From the NCBI GenBank assembly GCA_003993805.1, contig RSEF01000019.1:9285420-9349419 (forward strand): a DNA stretch of 64,000 nucleotides, given 5' to 3'. This DNA is from Himantopus leucocephalus. Taxonomy: Eukaryota > Chordata > Aves > Charadriiformes > Recurvirostridae. The notes beneath the pieces were generated by a model. The model was not told where the DNA came from and made no database searches. It saw only the letters and a list, made by a program, of their open reading frames with translations. Below are positions 48,301 through 58,455 of this stretch, piece by piece. The position numbers were made by a program, and so were the translations under genes. Numbering within the stretch: position 1 is the first letter of the stretch; every line of letters begins with the position of its first letter.

Positions 48301-51300
48301 CTCCCTTGACAAAAGGATATTTGGACTTTTTCCTGGAGAAATCTCTCATAATTCAAGGTAACGACACCACTGCCACTTTCACCCCCTTCCTTTCTCCTGG
48401 TGTTGTCGTCGTTTCTGGGATGCATTTCTTTGTGGTCCATCAGCAGCACTGCCAGCCTCCCTACTCCCTTTATAATATAGCTCCACACATCTTGTAGAGA
48501 TGCCAGATTTGCGGCGTTGTCTTGTCAGTATTTCTAGGAGTTCAATAAACATTTTAATTAAAGGAATGTCTTCTGAGCCAAGAAAACCGCAGCACGGGGC
48601 AGGATTACAGCCCCTTGATGGCTCATCGCCAGCATGACACTACTTCCAAGTGTAAAAGCTCAAACCAGCTCTTGTGACAGGTGACACAAGGTGGGGGGCT
48701 ACAGCATGGCTGCAGAAAGGTGCCCAGCGCAGCACTCCTGGGGGAATTTCTTTCCCCAGCTGCCATGAGGCTGTTACTCCCCTTCTCTTCACTTTCTGGG
48801 AGGCTGCACAACCCCCAACTCTGCCTACAAAAGACAGCGTCCTTTGCACGTGTCCTCTACACAAAAGATGGGGGAGAAGCAGAGGGCCCTGGACGAATCG
48901 CCCAGTTTAGGCGCTCAGGAACGCGGCCCTCGTTGCTGAAACAGCGCACAGGTCTGGCAGGGAGGAGGTTACACCTTCTCCTCCTGCTGATGCTGCAGCA
49001 GCCAACAGCTCCCGCCTTCTCCTAGGCATACAAAAGCAGCCACTGACTGGTCTCCGTGGTGGTCTCTGTGCCACAAAGTCCCACTTCGTGTTCAGACCAT
49101 CCCCAGCAGCAGCTCCTCATGCTTCTTTCCAGACCTGGGCACAGAGGTATATTCCTGGTTTTCTTAGGAGGAAACATGACAGAACAAAGACATGGCACAG
49201 CTCGCTATTACAGCCTCAGCGCTGCAAGAGCAAACACGTACTTCCTGGGTCTCTCACTCAGGTTTGTGGTTCACCAACACAGAAAATCCAGGTTCCGGGC
49301 TCTAGGACAGTATCAAAAGCGCTGCGGCACACAATGCAAACCAACACGCTGTGGCTGCACCGACCCAGACCTGTCCTGCCACTGAAAACTGCCACCTAGA
49401 CCCTCTGCAGCTACTAAACTCCCTGTTCACCTACACAAAATGGTTTGTTCTTGCAGGTCCTACTGGGAGCCTTCTCATCTCCCTGTCTCCTTCTGGGTCC
49501 CTATTTCATCTGCAGCCGGATCATCCTAGTACTTCTTGCTCAGATTTTCTCTTCCAGTCCAAAGTGTGATGTAATGTAAGAAACCTGCAACCAGCTTTGG
49601 AGCGAAGCATCGCCCTGACCGTTCCCTTACCCACACCCCTCCACCAAGCCCAAAGCTCTGTAAATTGAAATACCTATTACTATAATAACAGGTTTATTCC
49701 ACTGAAATTCCAAGCAACTGATGACAGGAACATTTTCCACATCCTCAGGCTTGCTGACCGTTCCCACGACTTCCCAGCCTTCTGCAGTTTTAGCCTAGAA
49801 AGGGAAAGGAAACAAATGTTACAAAATTGCCTACTTTTCAAGCTTAAAAATAAAATAAGTCATGTATTCAAACACTTTTTTTTTTGTTTTGTTTTAGCAT
49901 TTTCAGTTAAGCTGACTGGCTTTTCTGGTTTTGGCACTCCTTGAAATTTTACCACAAAAGTCCTCCCAGTACCAGCACATAAACCTTGATTTAAGAGAAA
50001 GGAAAAAAAAAAAAAAGTAATTTTCTTTTTGGTGTTTATTCCAGTCCAGCAAGCAAGCAAACACCAACTGAAAAGCTTTTTTTTTGCCCATACAACCGTT
50101 CTAGGAAGGTTTTTGCCAGGAAAGCATACAAAAAGAGTAGTGTTAAACAAATTAGCATACAGCTAATCCACAGAGCAATGCAGTGGAAGTTCTCAAGTGC
50201 AGGCTCAGCCACCAGAAGCCCACAGTAACGTTTTCAAATGCAAGTGCATATTTTCAAATTCAGATGCCAAAAATCAGCTCATACAAAAACCAGTGCACTC
50301 AACACTCAGTGCCTCGCACAACCAGAGAACCAGCCTTCCCTCCCGCACCCTAGTAAAAAGAGCCTTAATTGTTTGTCTTGGAAATCCATTTTAACAATAG
50401 AAGAACTGCCGCTCCTTGCCAACTTCATCTCCTGTGAAACTGGCACTTTTTACATGACGTTATATCAAATTTACACAGCCAGGCAATGCCAAGGGTTAGG
50501 CCAGTGAATCTGGGTCCAATTAAATGAACTGCTGCAATGGCTCAAAATGTTAATAATTCAAGCTTTACAGTAACAAAGTGATTCTTCCAGCTGTTTCAAT
50601 TAAATATCAATACATTTTATGTGCCTTTCATTTCACCACCATCCAGAGCTCCAGCTGCCACAGACCTACTGTACAGCTGGACAAGTGTTTTCTAGCACAC
50701 CAAGTGGGAAGAGTCCAGGCTTACCTCCTCTCGCCCTCCTCGCAATCACCCCAGACTATGACGAGCTCTTCCTCAAAGGGACACGGGCATGCGGTGACCC
50801 CGGCAGTGCAGACCAGGTGCCTCCATTCCCCTGAGGGTCTGCAGCCTCTGTCCTCCCACCCCCTGCCAAACACTCCAACCCCACTGTTCCCCCAGGTCTG
50901 GGGGATCCCACCCGAACACGGGAGGGCAGATGAGAGCCTGCAGGTCCCCGCTCCGCACGCACACAATATTCGGCCGGTTTCCAACCCAGCCAGGGCACAA
51001 GGGACCTCCACGAGGAGCCGGGGCAGTCACACAGTGCTATCACAGGGGATGGACGCGCTCTGCCAATTTAAAGCAACATCCTTGGGTTTGTTTCAGTTTA
51101 AATCATGTTTTTCCACGCGCATTCCCTTTCCTTTTGCAGCACGTTCGGCAAAGGGCCCCTATCTCCCCTCACCGCATAGGTGGAGCGTAAAAAGATTCCC
51201 AGCAGCTCACACCAGCCCTGGTTTCTCCTCGCCCCTGCTCCAAAGGCTGCCCAATGCTGCCATCGTGTGCCTGCGCCCCGGGATGCTGCCTCCACCGTGT

Positions 51301-53056
51301 GCTGAGCATGACCTGCTGCAGGCACAGCTCTAGCTCCCGTCCCCACGGAGAGAAAAGGAGACAGACCCCGTCTGTCGTGGTTTTACCGAGCTCGCAGCCC
51401 GAGTACGGGAGACAGATAGTGTTATCCTGCCATCACCATCTTCCAAAAAAGACCCACAACTCAGACTTGTTACCCCATTACGGGACTGGGGGTGTGCGCC
51501 CGTAAGAGGTGTTCCGACAGCACAGACCACCGGCAGCAAACAGGAATGCAGAGCAGGAGCACAGGACACTGCAAATAACTGAGTCTTTTTCCTGTACCTC
51601 CTCTCTGTTCAACACGTGCAATATTTGAGGTTTCTTGAAAGGAAAAGGAAAAAAAAAAAAAATGTGGATCATTCTACCTTCAAAAAGCTCCGGAGATCAT
51701 CTGTGCTGTAGACATCGAAGACTTCCATAGCTCCAGAGCTAGCTTTGCTCACTGTCGGAGTCAAGGGGCAGCTGTAAGGAAAAAAGAAAGGAAAAGTGTC
51801 ATATGAGAGCAAAAAAGGAAATCCATGAGAATTTTTGTTTCTCTATTTCCTTCTCTTGCCTCTGCCACCCAATTCCAACTAGTCCACTAGAGATCTTGCT
51901 CACTACACAGATATATTTTCCTATGGAGATGAGGAGGGCTCAGAAATTAACCCAGGAAATAGGTTGTAGCAGTTTTGTGCACAGATGGACAACTGAAACA
52001 CAAAATGGGTTAAAACAGAGAGTACCCAGGGAGGTTCCTTACCAGCCTGGAATGCCACGTTCTGCAGCCTCCCTGCAGAGCGCAACGCAAAGCAGCAGCG
52101 AACCAAATTCAGCTCTCAAGCTCAGTCCTAGAAAACCCTCTGAAGAAGCTGTTGAGCAATGCAGGCTAGAAAACTCTTGGGGAGACAGCAGGAAAAGAGA
52201 AAAGCTGACGGAGCAGATAACCAACCCCGTACCTGTTCCTCTGGCTTGTCACCACTCTGTCCACCCCCAAGAAGTACGCAGAGCGCAGCAGTGCCCCCAA
52301 GTTCATGGGATCCTGAATCTGCTCCAACACCAGCCAAATCAGCTGTCGGTTCGGAATCTCTTCATCCCCCAAATCAGGCTCTTCAGCTTCCTCCAAACTC
52401 TTGAAACGGAGAGGAGTGGCCTCCAAACAGACTCCCTGGTGGACCTGACCTCTGCAAAGAGCATCCAGCTCTCTCCTTTTGACGTGGTGCACAGGGACAC
52501 CCCGGGCCGTGGCCTGAAGGACAAACTCGCTCATAACGAGCCGCCGAGAGCCGCTGCTCTGCTTGAGGAACAACCTGAACAGGTCCCTTCTCGACTGGGA
52601 GAGGGCCAAGGAACACGGTGCGATCCCAAATAAGATCTCTGAGCCTTTAGTCCTCTCGATGGACAGAGGCTTTCGTTCCAGCCTCTTCCTCGCCTTTGAG
52701 AAGTCACCCACTCGCGAGCTCCACGACTCCCTGTTGGCTGGTGGACCCTGCCCGGCCCCTCTCTCGTACGACTTGTGCCACGGTCGTGGCTGGCTCTGTG
52801 GGGCCAGGCCACCGCGGGAGGTACGGGAGTGGGTCACCGCCCGAGCACCCTCCGGGAGGGCCGGTGGGGGAAGCTGACCGCCGCCATCCCCACCTCGGGG
52901 TGGCCCTTCCTCATCCCCGCGTGCGGCTGGCGGTGCGAAGGGCGGGGGCCGCTGCTCCCGCGTGGAGCAGTGTCTCACCCCCCACCACCAACGGCCACAG
53001 TTCGCGGGTGACAGCCCCACGGCCCTCCACGCACCGCACTTGAGCACTTGCTCCAT
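45296..53056 (-). CDS. MRM1: MRM1, mitochondrial 16S rRNA 2'-O-ribose methyltransferase (complete, 5 coding exons)
   Basis: The enzyme methylates the ribose of one guanosine in mitochondrial large-subunit rRNA using S-adenosylmethionine, in the mitochondrial matrix (family knowledge). Exons joined on the minus strand are 52233-53056, 51678-51771, 49674-49794, 45490-45609 and 45296-45345. They total 1209 nt, or 402 residues plus stop, with phases 2, 0, 1 and 1 at the junctions. Residues 1-35 are Arg/Trp-rich with few acids, like a mitochondrial presequence. About 36-137 is Pro/Gly/Arg-rich low complexity. About 138-215 is the SpoU substrate-binding domain (starts [10 protein letters not shown]; includes [10 protein letters not shown]). 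About 238-398 is the SpoU methylase: motif 1 [14 protein letters not shown] (Asn252, Arg258), motif 2 GSEGDGLS (347-354) and motif 3 [15 protein letters not shown] (379-393). The usual GNEG is GSEG here. I recall the human protein as about 353 residues; the excess is the N-terminal linker. Identification is strong; exact N-terminus moderately so. Confidence 0.95.
45346..45489 (-). other. MRM1: MRM1 intron 4
   Basis: A 144-nt GT-AG intron with a T-rich (minus-strand sense) tract before the acceptor. Nothing else is seen in it. Confidence 0.9.
45490..45609 (-). CDS. MRM1: MRM1 coding exon 4
   Basis: 120 nt completing Gly347 and encoding residues 348-386 plus one base of Gly387: [11 protein letters not shown], then [20 protein letters not shown]. 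The acceptor is TTCTGCAG ending at 45610 and the donor is GTAAAA at 45489. It contains SpoU motif 2 and most of motif 3. Residue 348 is Ser (AGT), where the family normally has Asn. Confidence 0.94.
45610..49673 (-). other. MRM1: MRM1 intron 3
   Basis: About 4.1 kb between exons 3 and 4. I saw no embedded gene or snoRNA with clear boxes. A weak MIR-like stretch lies at 47085-47140 and a 12-bp AT palindrome CCTAAATTTAGG near 46612-46624. Several 60-160 codon frames on both strands have no recognisable domain and are regarded as chance. Confidence 0.85.
47085..47140 (+). repeat. Possible degraded MIR fragment in MRM1 intron 3
   Basis: TTATCCAAAGTCACAAGGAA followed by GCATCAGAGCCAGGACTCC resembles the MIR tail (TTGCCCAAGGTCACACAG … GCAGAGCCAGGATT). 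Short and diverged. Confidence 0.3.
49674..49794 (-). CDS. MRM1: MRM1 coding exon 3
   Basis: 121 nt encoding residues 307-346 plus the first base of Gly347 ([13 protein letters not shown]… to …NKPVIIVIG). The acceptor is TTCTAG ending at 49795 and the donor is GTATTT at 49673. It leads into SpoU motif 2. Confidence 0.94.
49795..51677 (-). other. MRM1: MRM1 intron 2
   Basis: About 1.9 kb, with GT at 51677-51676 and TTCTAG at the acceptor side. It holds a poly-T/A stretch at 49877-49900 and a plus-strand 251-codon open frame (50578-51333) that is Pro/Ser-rich, has no domain and is probably noise. No RNA gene seen. Confidence 0.85.
51678..51771 (-). CDS. MRM1: MRM1 coding exon 2
   Basis: 94 nt encoding residues 275-306. 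It completes the split Ser codon and reads [18 protein letters not shown]… and ends …DDLRSFLK. The acceptor is TTACAG ending at 51772 and the donor is GTAGAA starting at 51677. The [17 protein letters not shown] stretch is the conserved SpoU segment after motif 1. Confidence 0.95.
51772..52232 (-). other. MRM1: MRM1 intron 1
   Basis: A 461-nt intron with donor GTACGG and acceptor TTACAG. No further feature is visible. The antisense plus-strand frame crossing it (51803-52633) is a shadow of the gene. Confidence 0.88.
52233..53056 (-). CDS. MRM1: MRM1 coding exon 1
   Basis: Encodes residues 1-274 and two bases of codon 275. The start is the first ATG that gives a presequence-like N-terminus ([14 protein letters not shown]…). 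The frame stays open upstream into CpG-island DNA, but only with a GTG at 53275. The start context has G at +4 but C at -3. The exon ends AACAG followed by GTACGG at 52232-52231. It carries the substrate-binding domain and motif 1, ending [11 protein letters not shown]. Confidence 0.92.
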
Positions 53057-53800
53057 TGGTGCCCCCGCGGCCTTTCCACGCGGGATGGGCCAGCGCAGGC
53101 ACCGGCGGCTCGGCCCACGGGAGGCGGTGCGGCCTGGGGCCGCGGCGGAGCTGACAGGACGCGGCCCCGCACCACCCCACGGGCACGGGGGGCGAGCGCG
53201 GGGCCCTGAGTGGGGCTGTGGGGTGGGAAACACCGAGCTCAGCTGCAGAGCCAGCGGGGGCCGCAACACCGGCACGGCGGCAGGGGCGTGGAGCGCCCGC
53301 TAGCCGGGTTGGAAGGGGTCCCCGGCGGGGCAGAGGGGGGTGCCGGTGGGCAGCGGGTGCCGCGGACACGCGTGGGCCCCGCCGCCGCCCCGCTCCTACC
53401 GTCCGCCTGCGCCACGCCGCTTCCGGGCGGGCACGCGGCCGCACCAACGAGAGGGCGCGGGGGAGGGCGGAGTGTCCCGCCCCGCGCGGCAGCGGCCCCT
53501 GGCGGGAGGGGGGGGGCACAGCCGCGCCGAGGCCCGACTCGGCCCCGCGGGCCCTGAGGGGAGCGGGCGGCCTCAGGCCCGGGGAGGGCCTACCCTCCCT
53601 CCACCGGCACCGGGCTCTGCCCGGGAAGGCGAGCGGAGCCCCTGGCCCCGGCCAGAGCCCGCAAAGGCCCCTCGCAGCCGTGAGGGAGGAGGGCAGCTTT
53701 GTCCCCGAGCCGAGCCGGGTCACCCCTTTGGCGAGGGCTGCAACGGGCAGGGGGCTGGTGCTGCCCCCAGCTCCTCAGAGGAGAGCCCGACCCCCTTGGC
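52780..53800 (-). promoter_or_regulatory. MRM1: CpG island and MRM1 promoter region
   Basis: Very GC-rich, CpG-dense sequence covers the MRM1 start and about 750 bp upstream. A CCGGAAG (ETS/GABP-type) site lies at 53420-53426 in gene sense. A GCGCAGGCG stretch next to it loosely resembles an NRF-1 site; this pair is common in promoters of nuclear genes for mitochondrial proteins. No TATA box is evident. The TSS is not resolvable, and the island could fire in both directions, although no plus-strand gene is seen. Confidence 0.6.
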
Positions 53801-56723
53801 CTCCCCTGACAGGGCCTTAATTAACCAGAAAACGGCTTTTAACCGCTTCGTCAGGGCATCTCGCAAAGGGTGGGGCGAGGGGCTGCATTCCCCCAGGCCC
53901 CAGCCCGAACAACCGGCACCACCCCGGGTCCAGCAACAAAAGCACCAGCGCTTGGGAAAGTCCTGGCCTTGGCCTAGCGCAGATATTTTTAATATTAAAA
54001 AAAAAAAAAATGAGTGTTTGAACTGCAGTTACCCCAGGGGAGCGGGGATTTCTCTCTGACCCCGTTCCCAAAGGCTGTGTGTGCTCAGGCAGGCTGTAAA
54101 ACCCCACGGACAATGGAAACTGTCCAAACAGCCTCTAATCGGCTGGAAATGCACGTTCCGAGGGTGACGTCCTGGCCTATTTACCGCCCGGGCACGGTAA
54201 TTGCAGCGTGCTTCTCAAAACGTGGGCAGAAAGGGCTCTGATGCTGCCACGGGCCTCGACTTGCTCCAAACCTGTAACTTTACACCAAAATGCTGCTTTT
54301 CCAATTACGTAATATTTTATATCCATCTTTTAATTTCATAAATGGCTAGACAAGGGGCCAGCAAATAGGGATCTGGGTCAGTCACAGCAATAGGTACAGG
54401 ACCAACCCCCACATGCAGCTTTAGGGCTTCCTGGGGTTTATCCTGCACACAAACACAACTGTGGGCTATGGGGGACAAACCACAATATTATTTTAAAAGG
54501 ATTTTGCAGAGGGAAGCAAAAATGTTTCAGTCCTTTTCTGTACCATTTGTCTGAAGTATTGGCAAATTATGTCAGACCTCAAAAATATTACGAAATTGCT
54601 TTTACACAGTCAGAGACCTTAAGTAAAATCCTGTTTTTCCTGCTGCTTATCAGAGCCAACTGTGCTCATGGCTCCTCCCCCCCAAAAATAAGAGCTGAGA
54701 CTAGTCACCTGAGATCATATCTGCCAGATAACATGTTTGCTGGAGTTTTAATATAGCTGATGATATGTACACTATATATGACCAAAAAAAAAAAAGGCAC
54801 AAGAATAGGAAAAAAACATGGTTTTAATTCTACAAATGCTCTCTACCTGTTTACAAGGTATCCAAAACATCTGCCTCAAATCCAGCAATGGCAGCCAATT
54901 CAGCTATTCATTACTTATTTGCAAAAACCTTGTATTTCAACAACAGCATACCCGAGCTCAGGAATGTGCCTCTGCACTTGGACAAGCTGAAAGGGGACTG
55001 GGAAACAAAAATGCCTTCAGCTAACGATGACAATAATCCGTCTTGCTTGGAGGCAAGCACAAGAGACTGAAAGAGTTCAATATCCAAGTCCGAGTAGCAA
55101 CAGCAGCTCATCCCTTGCATAGTTTAGCCAAACCCAGCCGTGCCCAGCAGCCTACCTGGGGATTTCAGCGAACCCCTGTGGAGTGCGGCTTCATTTGAAC
55201 AAGGATGGGCGAGTCCAACCTCCGCAGGTTATCTGTGAGACAACTGGATGCTATTCTGCTCTAGAAATCAATTACGGTTTTTCTCACGAAGAACCACAAA
55301 TCACACATTTCTGTTTGAACTCTTCACAAAAGAAAGGTTTAGCTGTGAACAATAAAAAGGACGTTACATTTTAACACAAAAACTACTATGTACACAACAA
55401 AAGAACCACAGTGTGCCTCTCTTTATTATTTATTTTACAGTTCACAATTAGAAACCTACTGATAAATTACACGTTCACCCTCCTGTTTGGGGTTTTTAAA
55501 TGCCTCAGAGTCGTGCTGCCAATCCCATCTCATCTCAGGAAGGTGGCTCAAGATGCCAGCAGGTTACATGAGGCTGGCGTGGGTTGCTTGGCTGCTCTAA
55601 CCCCTCCGCGGGACGCGCTTCACATGGGAAGTTAACAGGCAGCAGGAATTATCCCCTAAAAACACATTTCAAATGGAAAAATATACTGGATATCATTTCA
55701 AGGTTATTTTATAGACTTGCAAATGTTACAAATGTTCTTGGGGACAAAAAAAAAACCCAAACTTCCAGGGCTGCAGGTCAGCCAGGTTGTATTTGCAGGG
55801 AACAACTGCCCAGACTGCCCCTTTTTCAAGGCCTTACATCTTAAGCAATTCTCTCCTTTTACAGAGCAGGAAGATAAGTTAAGGTCCCCGCTCAGCCATG
55901 CATTTCAACATCTGCTTAACTCTGTACACAGCTGCGGCCACCAATTCAGATTTTTCACCAGTGCTACCCGCACCCCTGCTTACTTTTTTTTCTGCTCAGA
56001 AATTCCTAATTTCTCAACTTTTTCTTTTGGCCTCCAACTCCTAGTTCAAACCATCTTCTCTTTAAAAAGATGGCACACGCTGCACAGCGCATCTGCTGAA
56101 TTTCAACAAGATCCTGCAAAGGAAACGCTACAGAAAATACCGTGAGTTTTCATATCAAGTCTAGCTGAACATCACAGGGGCATTATAAAAAAGCACAATA
56201 GTGCTTGAACCTTCCTTAGCCAAGTGCCTCCAAACTGAGGATCACAGTGGCACGGAGACTGAAGAGCTCTTCCAGGTGGCGCAGGCTCTCTGCTGCGGTG
56301 AGGATCGCTGGCTGTGTGCAGACCTGGAGTGGCTGCTCCTTGCGGGACACAATCTAACTCAGTGTCGCGGGTGAAACCCAGCTCGGTGCAAAGAACCCAC
56401 ACAAAGCCACCGCTTCAGCAAGGTGGAGGAGGGCAGCGCATTACAGTGGTGCGAGACTGCACCATGGGGCATGAATTTCACTCTCTAAATTAAAGGGCCA
56501 AATCCACAGACGAGGCCATGTGTACTTGCCAGTAGAAACTGGTGACAGATGAGGAATGGACAGGACGCACCATAAGCGTCTATTTATAAAGAGGAGTACA
56601 AAGGGGGCAAATTGCCTTTGTTTTGCCATTATGAAGGAGTATTTTACCAGTTTTCTCCTTGTATCCTTCTACAGTTGCTCACCTTTGGCACAAGGAATTC
56701 TATGTATCACAAGATTTAATTAA

Positions 56724-56925
56724 TAATAATACTTCATATCAACACTCAGCACTTACATAGCGCTTCTCATATTCAAAGTGCTTTACAAAAGTTTGTGAGT
56801 CCTCACAACACCCCTGTGAGGTAGGTAAGTATTATTATCCCCATTTTACAGATGGGGAAACTGAGGCAGAGAGGTAAAGTGACTTGCCCAAGGCTTTATA
56901 GGGAGTTGAAAACTCATGACATAGT
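56724..56925 (+). repeat. Ancient MIR/L3-type retroelement fragment
   Basis: Reads like the 3' region shared by MIR SINEs and L3 LINEs: AGCACTTACATAGCGCTT, AAAGTGCTTTACAAA, CCTCACAACACCCCTGTGAG, then GTAGGTAAGTATTATTATCC, CCATTTTACAGATGGGGAAA, CTGAGGCAGAGAGG and GACTTGCCCAAGG. Almost every block of the consensus I recall is present, which is good preservation for so old a family. Choice between MIR and L3 is uncertain. Confidence 0.8.
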
Positions 56926-57000
56926 GGCCCAGTTCTGGTCTCCCTTACGGTGGTGTAACACAGATGGAACTCCCACAGAGTTATACTGGTGTAAGCAAAG
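56926..57000 (+). repeat. Ancient amniote repeat relic (TTACxxTGGTGTAA type), copy 1
   Basis: GGCCCAGTTCTGGTCTCCCT, then two related units (TTACGGTGGTGTAA and TTATACTGGTGTAA) around GGAACTCC. This matches the layout of a repeat abundant in turtles and crocodilians. It directly follows the MIR/L3 fragment. Family name not known to me. Confidence 0.5.
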
Positions 57001-57263
57001 CAATCCAACCCACGTTTCTCTGGCTCCCAATCCTCCAATCAACTGACCGTACCTGCTCCACCCAAACCAACAGTTCACCTTCTGAAACACTACAGAAAGT
57101 CCAGAGTGCAGCAGGAGCAAGTCTGCAATCTTAAGGCAACATATATGTTAACAGCTCCGTAGCTCTGCAGCAAGTTGGACTACACGCAGATGTGTTTCTG
57201 CCACGCTGCAAGAGTCTTAAGACAACTCAAGTGGTCTCCAGCTCTGCATGTATCAGCTTTGAG

Positions 57264-57356
57264 GCTGATTCTCTTCTCCCTCAAGTCAGAATAAATCCAG
57301 AGCAAAACAATGGGGCTGCACCAGCGTAGAACTAGTACGAGATCTGAACCAGACCT
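57264..57356 (+). repeat. Ancient amniote repeat relic, copy 2
   Basis: GCTGATTCTCTTCTCCCTCA … AATAAATCCAGAG … ACAATGGGGCTGCACCAGCG … GAGATCTGAACCAGACC follows the same layout as the preceding relic (a start like GCCTGATTCTC, an inner AATGGxGxTxCACCAG block and an inverted end like GATCTGAATCAGGCC). Confidence 0.45.
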
Positions 57357-57434
57357 TTTACCTGCTGCTTCGTAGGCAAATGCCCCTACTAATATCTTTT
57401 CATTTTGGACAGCTTCAGCATGGTTCATTTCACA

Positions 57435-57453
57435 CTCTCTCTCTCTCTCTCTC
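57435..57453 (+). repeat. (CT)n microsatellite
   Basis: Nine CT units plus one C, downstream of the DHRS11 polyadenylation signal. Confidence 0.9.
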
Positions 57454-57658
57454 CAAGTTTGTATCTCTGCACATAAACAAACTTTCAACATTTCCAACTC
57501 ATCAGCACCAGCATTTAACAGCACCATACATCTTTCTAAGACCGATCAATATTTCCAGAAAAGTGTCAATGCATGCAAGTATCACATACAAAAACATCAA
57601 GCGTGCTGGGAGATGACACCAAGGATAGAGGTGATCACAAGACAGCACACATTTAGTT

Positions 57659-57664
57659 TTTATT
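57659..57664 (-). terminator. DHRS11: DHRS11 polyadenylation signal
   Basis: AATAAA in gene sense, the first canonical signal after the DHRS11 stop (3'UTR about 770 nt). It is followed within 10-30 nt by TGTGTGCTGTCTTGTG, a typical GU-rich downstream element. Longer forms ending further down cannot be excluded. Confidence 0.6.
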
Positions 57665-58413
57665 AAAAATACCAAACAACTCACTCTTACTGTAACTATG
57701 CCACTTTGATGATCATTCTAACCTGCAGAAGTACAGGTACTTTTCCTCCAACTATTTACCTACCTACCTAGAAAGAAAGAGAAATAGCAAGCACACACAT
57801 TTATACTTCCTCAAACTTGGCAGGCATGATTCATGTGAATGGGAAAGGAGGGTTTGGGGAGGTGGGTGAGATTGTACACTGGGTTTAGGCAGTGCAGTAT
57901 GAAAGAAGTAGAAGATAACACATGCATCATTACCATCAGTAATCAATCTGATGAAAATAAACCCCAAAATTAGATGGATTCATGTATGACATCCCCTGAA
58001 AATCTCAAACCCTAAGCACACTGAAGCTGGCAAACATCTTGTGCCGCTTCACCTGTGTCCAGACACAGCATCAGCAAATAGGATCAAACAAACCTTGAAA
58101 AGAAAGCAAAAGGAAGAATAAACCAGCCTGGAGACAACAATCTTCCACAAACCACTTCCCTGCATTATTTTCAAATACATTTTACTCTTAAACAGTTTCA
58201 GAAAGGAGTGGGGGAGAAGGAGACCCACTACTATTTCTTTTTAAACTGGCTCAGCACCAGCACCAGCTCAGAGAGAGGGAGAGAAAAAGAATTCTTCAAA
58301 CACGATCCTTGGTACTTGATTAAAACATTGCTAGCCAGCCAACGAAACCCTAAATTGCCAGAGGGTTCGAAGTGGAGTGGATACACGGTGCTGCTCACAG
58401 TCCTCTTCATTCG

Positions 58414-58455
58414 CTATGATATCTGCTCCGTGGGCCTCATCTGTATATCTCCAAT
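58414..58455 (-). CDS. DHRS11: DHRS11 terminal coding exon
   Basis: 42 nt: IGDIQMRPTEQIS then TAG (58416-58414). The acceptor is TCTTCTAG ending at 58456. IGDIQMRPTEQ is the conserved C-terminus of the family, so the end of the protein is secure. Confidence 0.93.
   Translation of the reverse strand: MGDIQMRPTEQIS

Larger units (their letters stand above)
53801..57640. other. Spacer between MRM1 promoter and DHRS11 3' end
   Basis: No exon recognised. It contains an A-run at 53997-54011, AT-rich sequence at 54250-55450, a TTTATTATTTATTTT tract near 55430 that would read as overlapping AATAAA on the minus strand, and the ancient repeats at 56724-57356. Frames of 60-142 codons here show no family signature. 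Confidence 0.7.

Noticed and set aside
48900..48950. Minus-strand TTTCAG then an SNEGR reading, considered as MRM1 exon 4
   Set aside because: Wrong phase relative to exon 3 and the following residues do not fit the family.
50578..51333. 251-codon plus-strand open frame in MRM1 intron 2
   Set aside because: Pro/Ser/His-rich, no family signature, lies wholly in an intron of the opposite-strand gene.
51373..51425. TGTCGTGGTTTTACC start, resembling another bird LTR edge
   Set aside because: Only about 15 bases agree with what I remember; too short to claim.
51803..52633. 276-codon plus-strand open frame
   Set aside because: It is antisense to MRM1 exon 1 and intron 1, whose minus-strand product is clearly conserved; the plus product has no domain.
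53057..53275. Upstream extension of MRM1 to the GTG at 53275
   Set aside because: No ATG in that stretch; the ATG at 53056 gives a mitochondrial presequence-like start.
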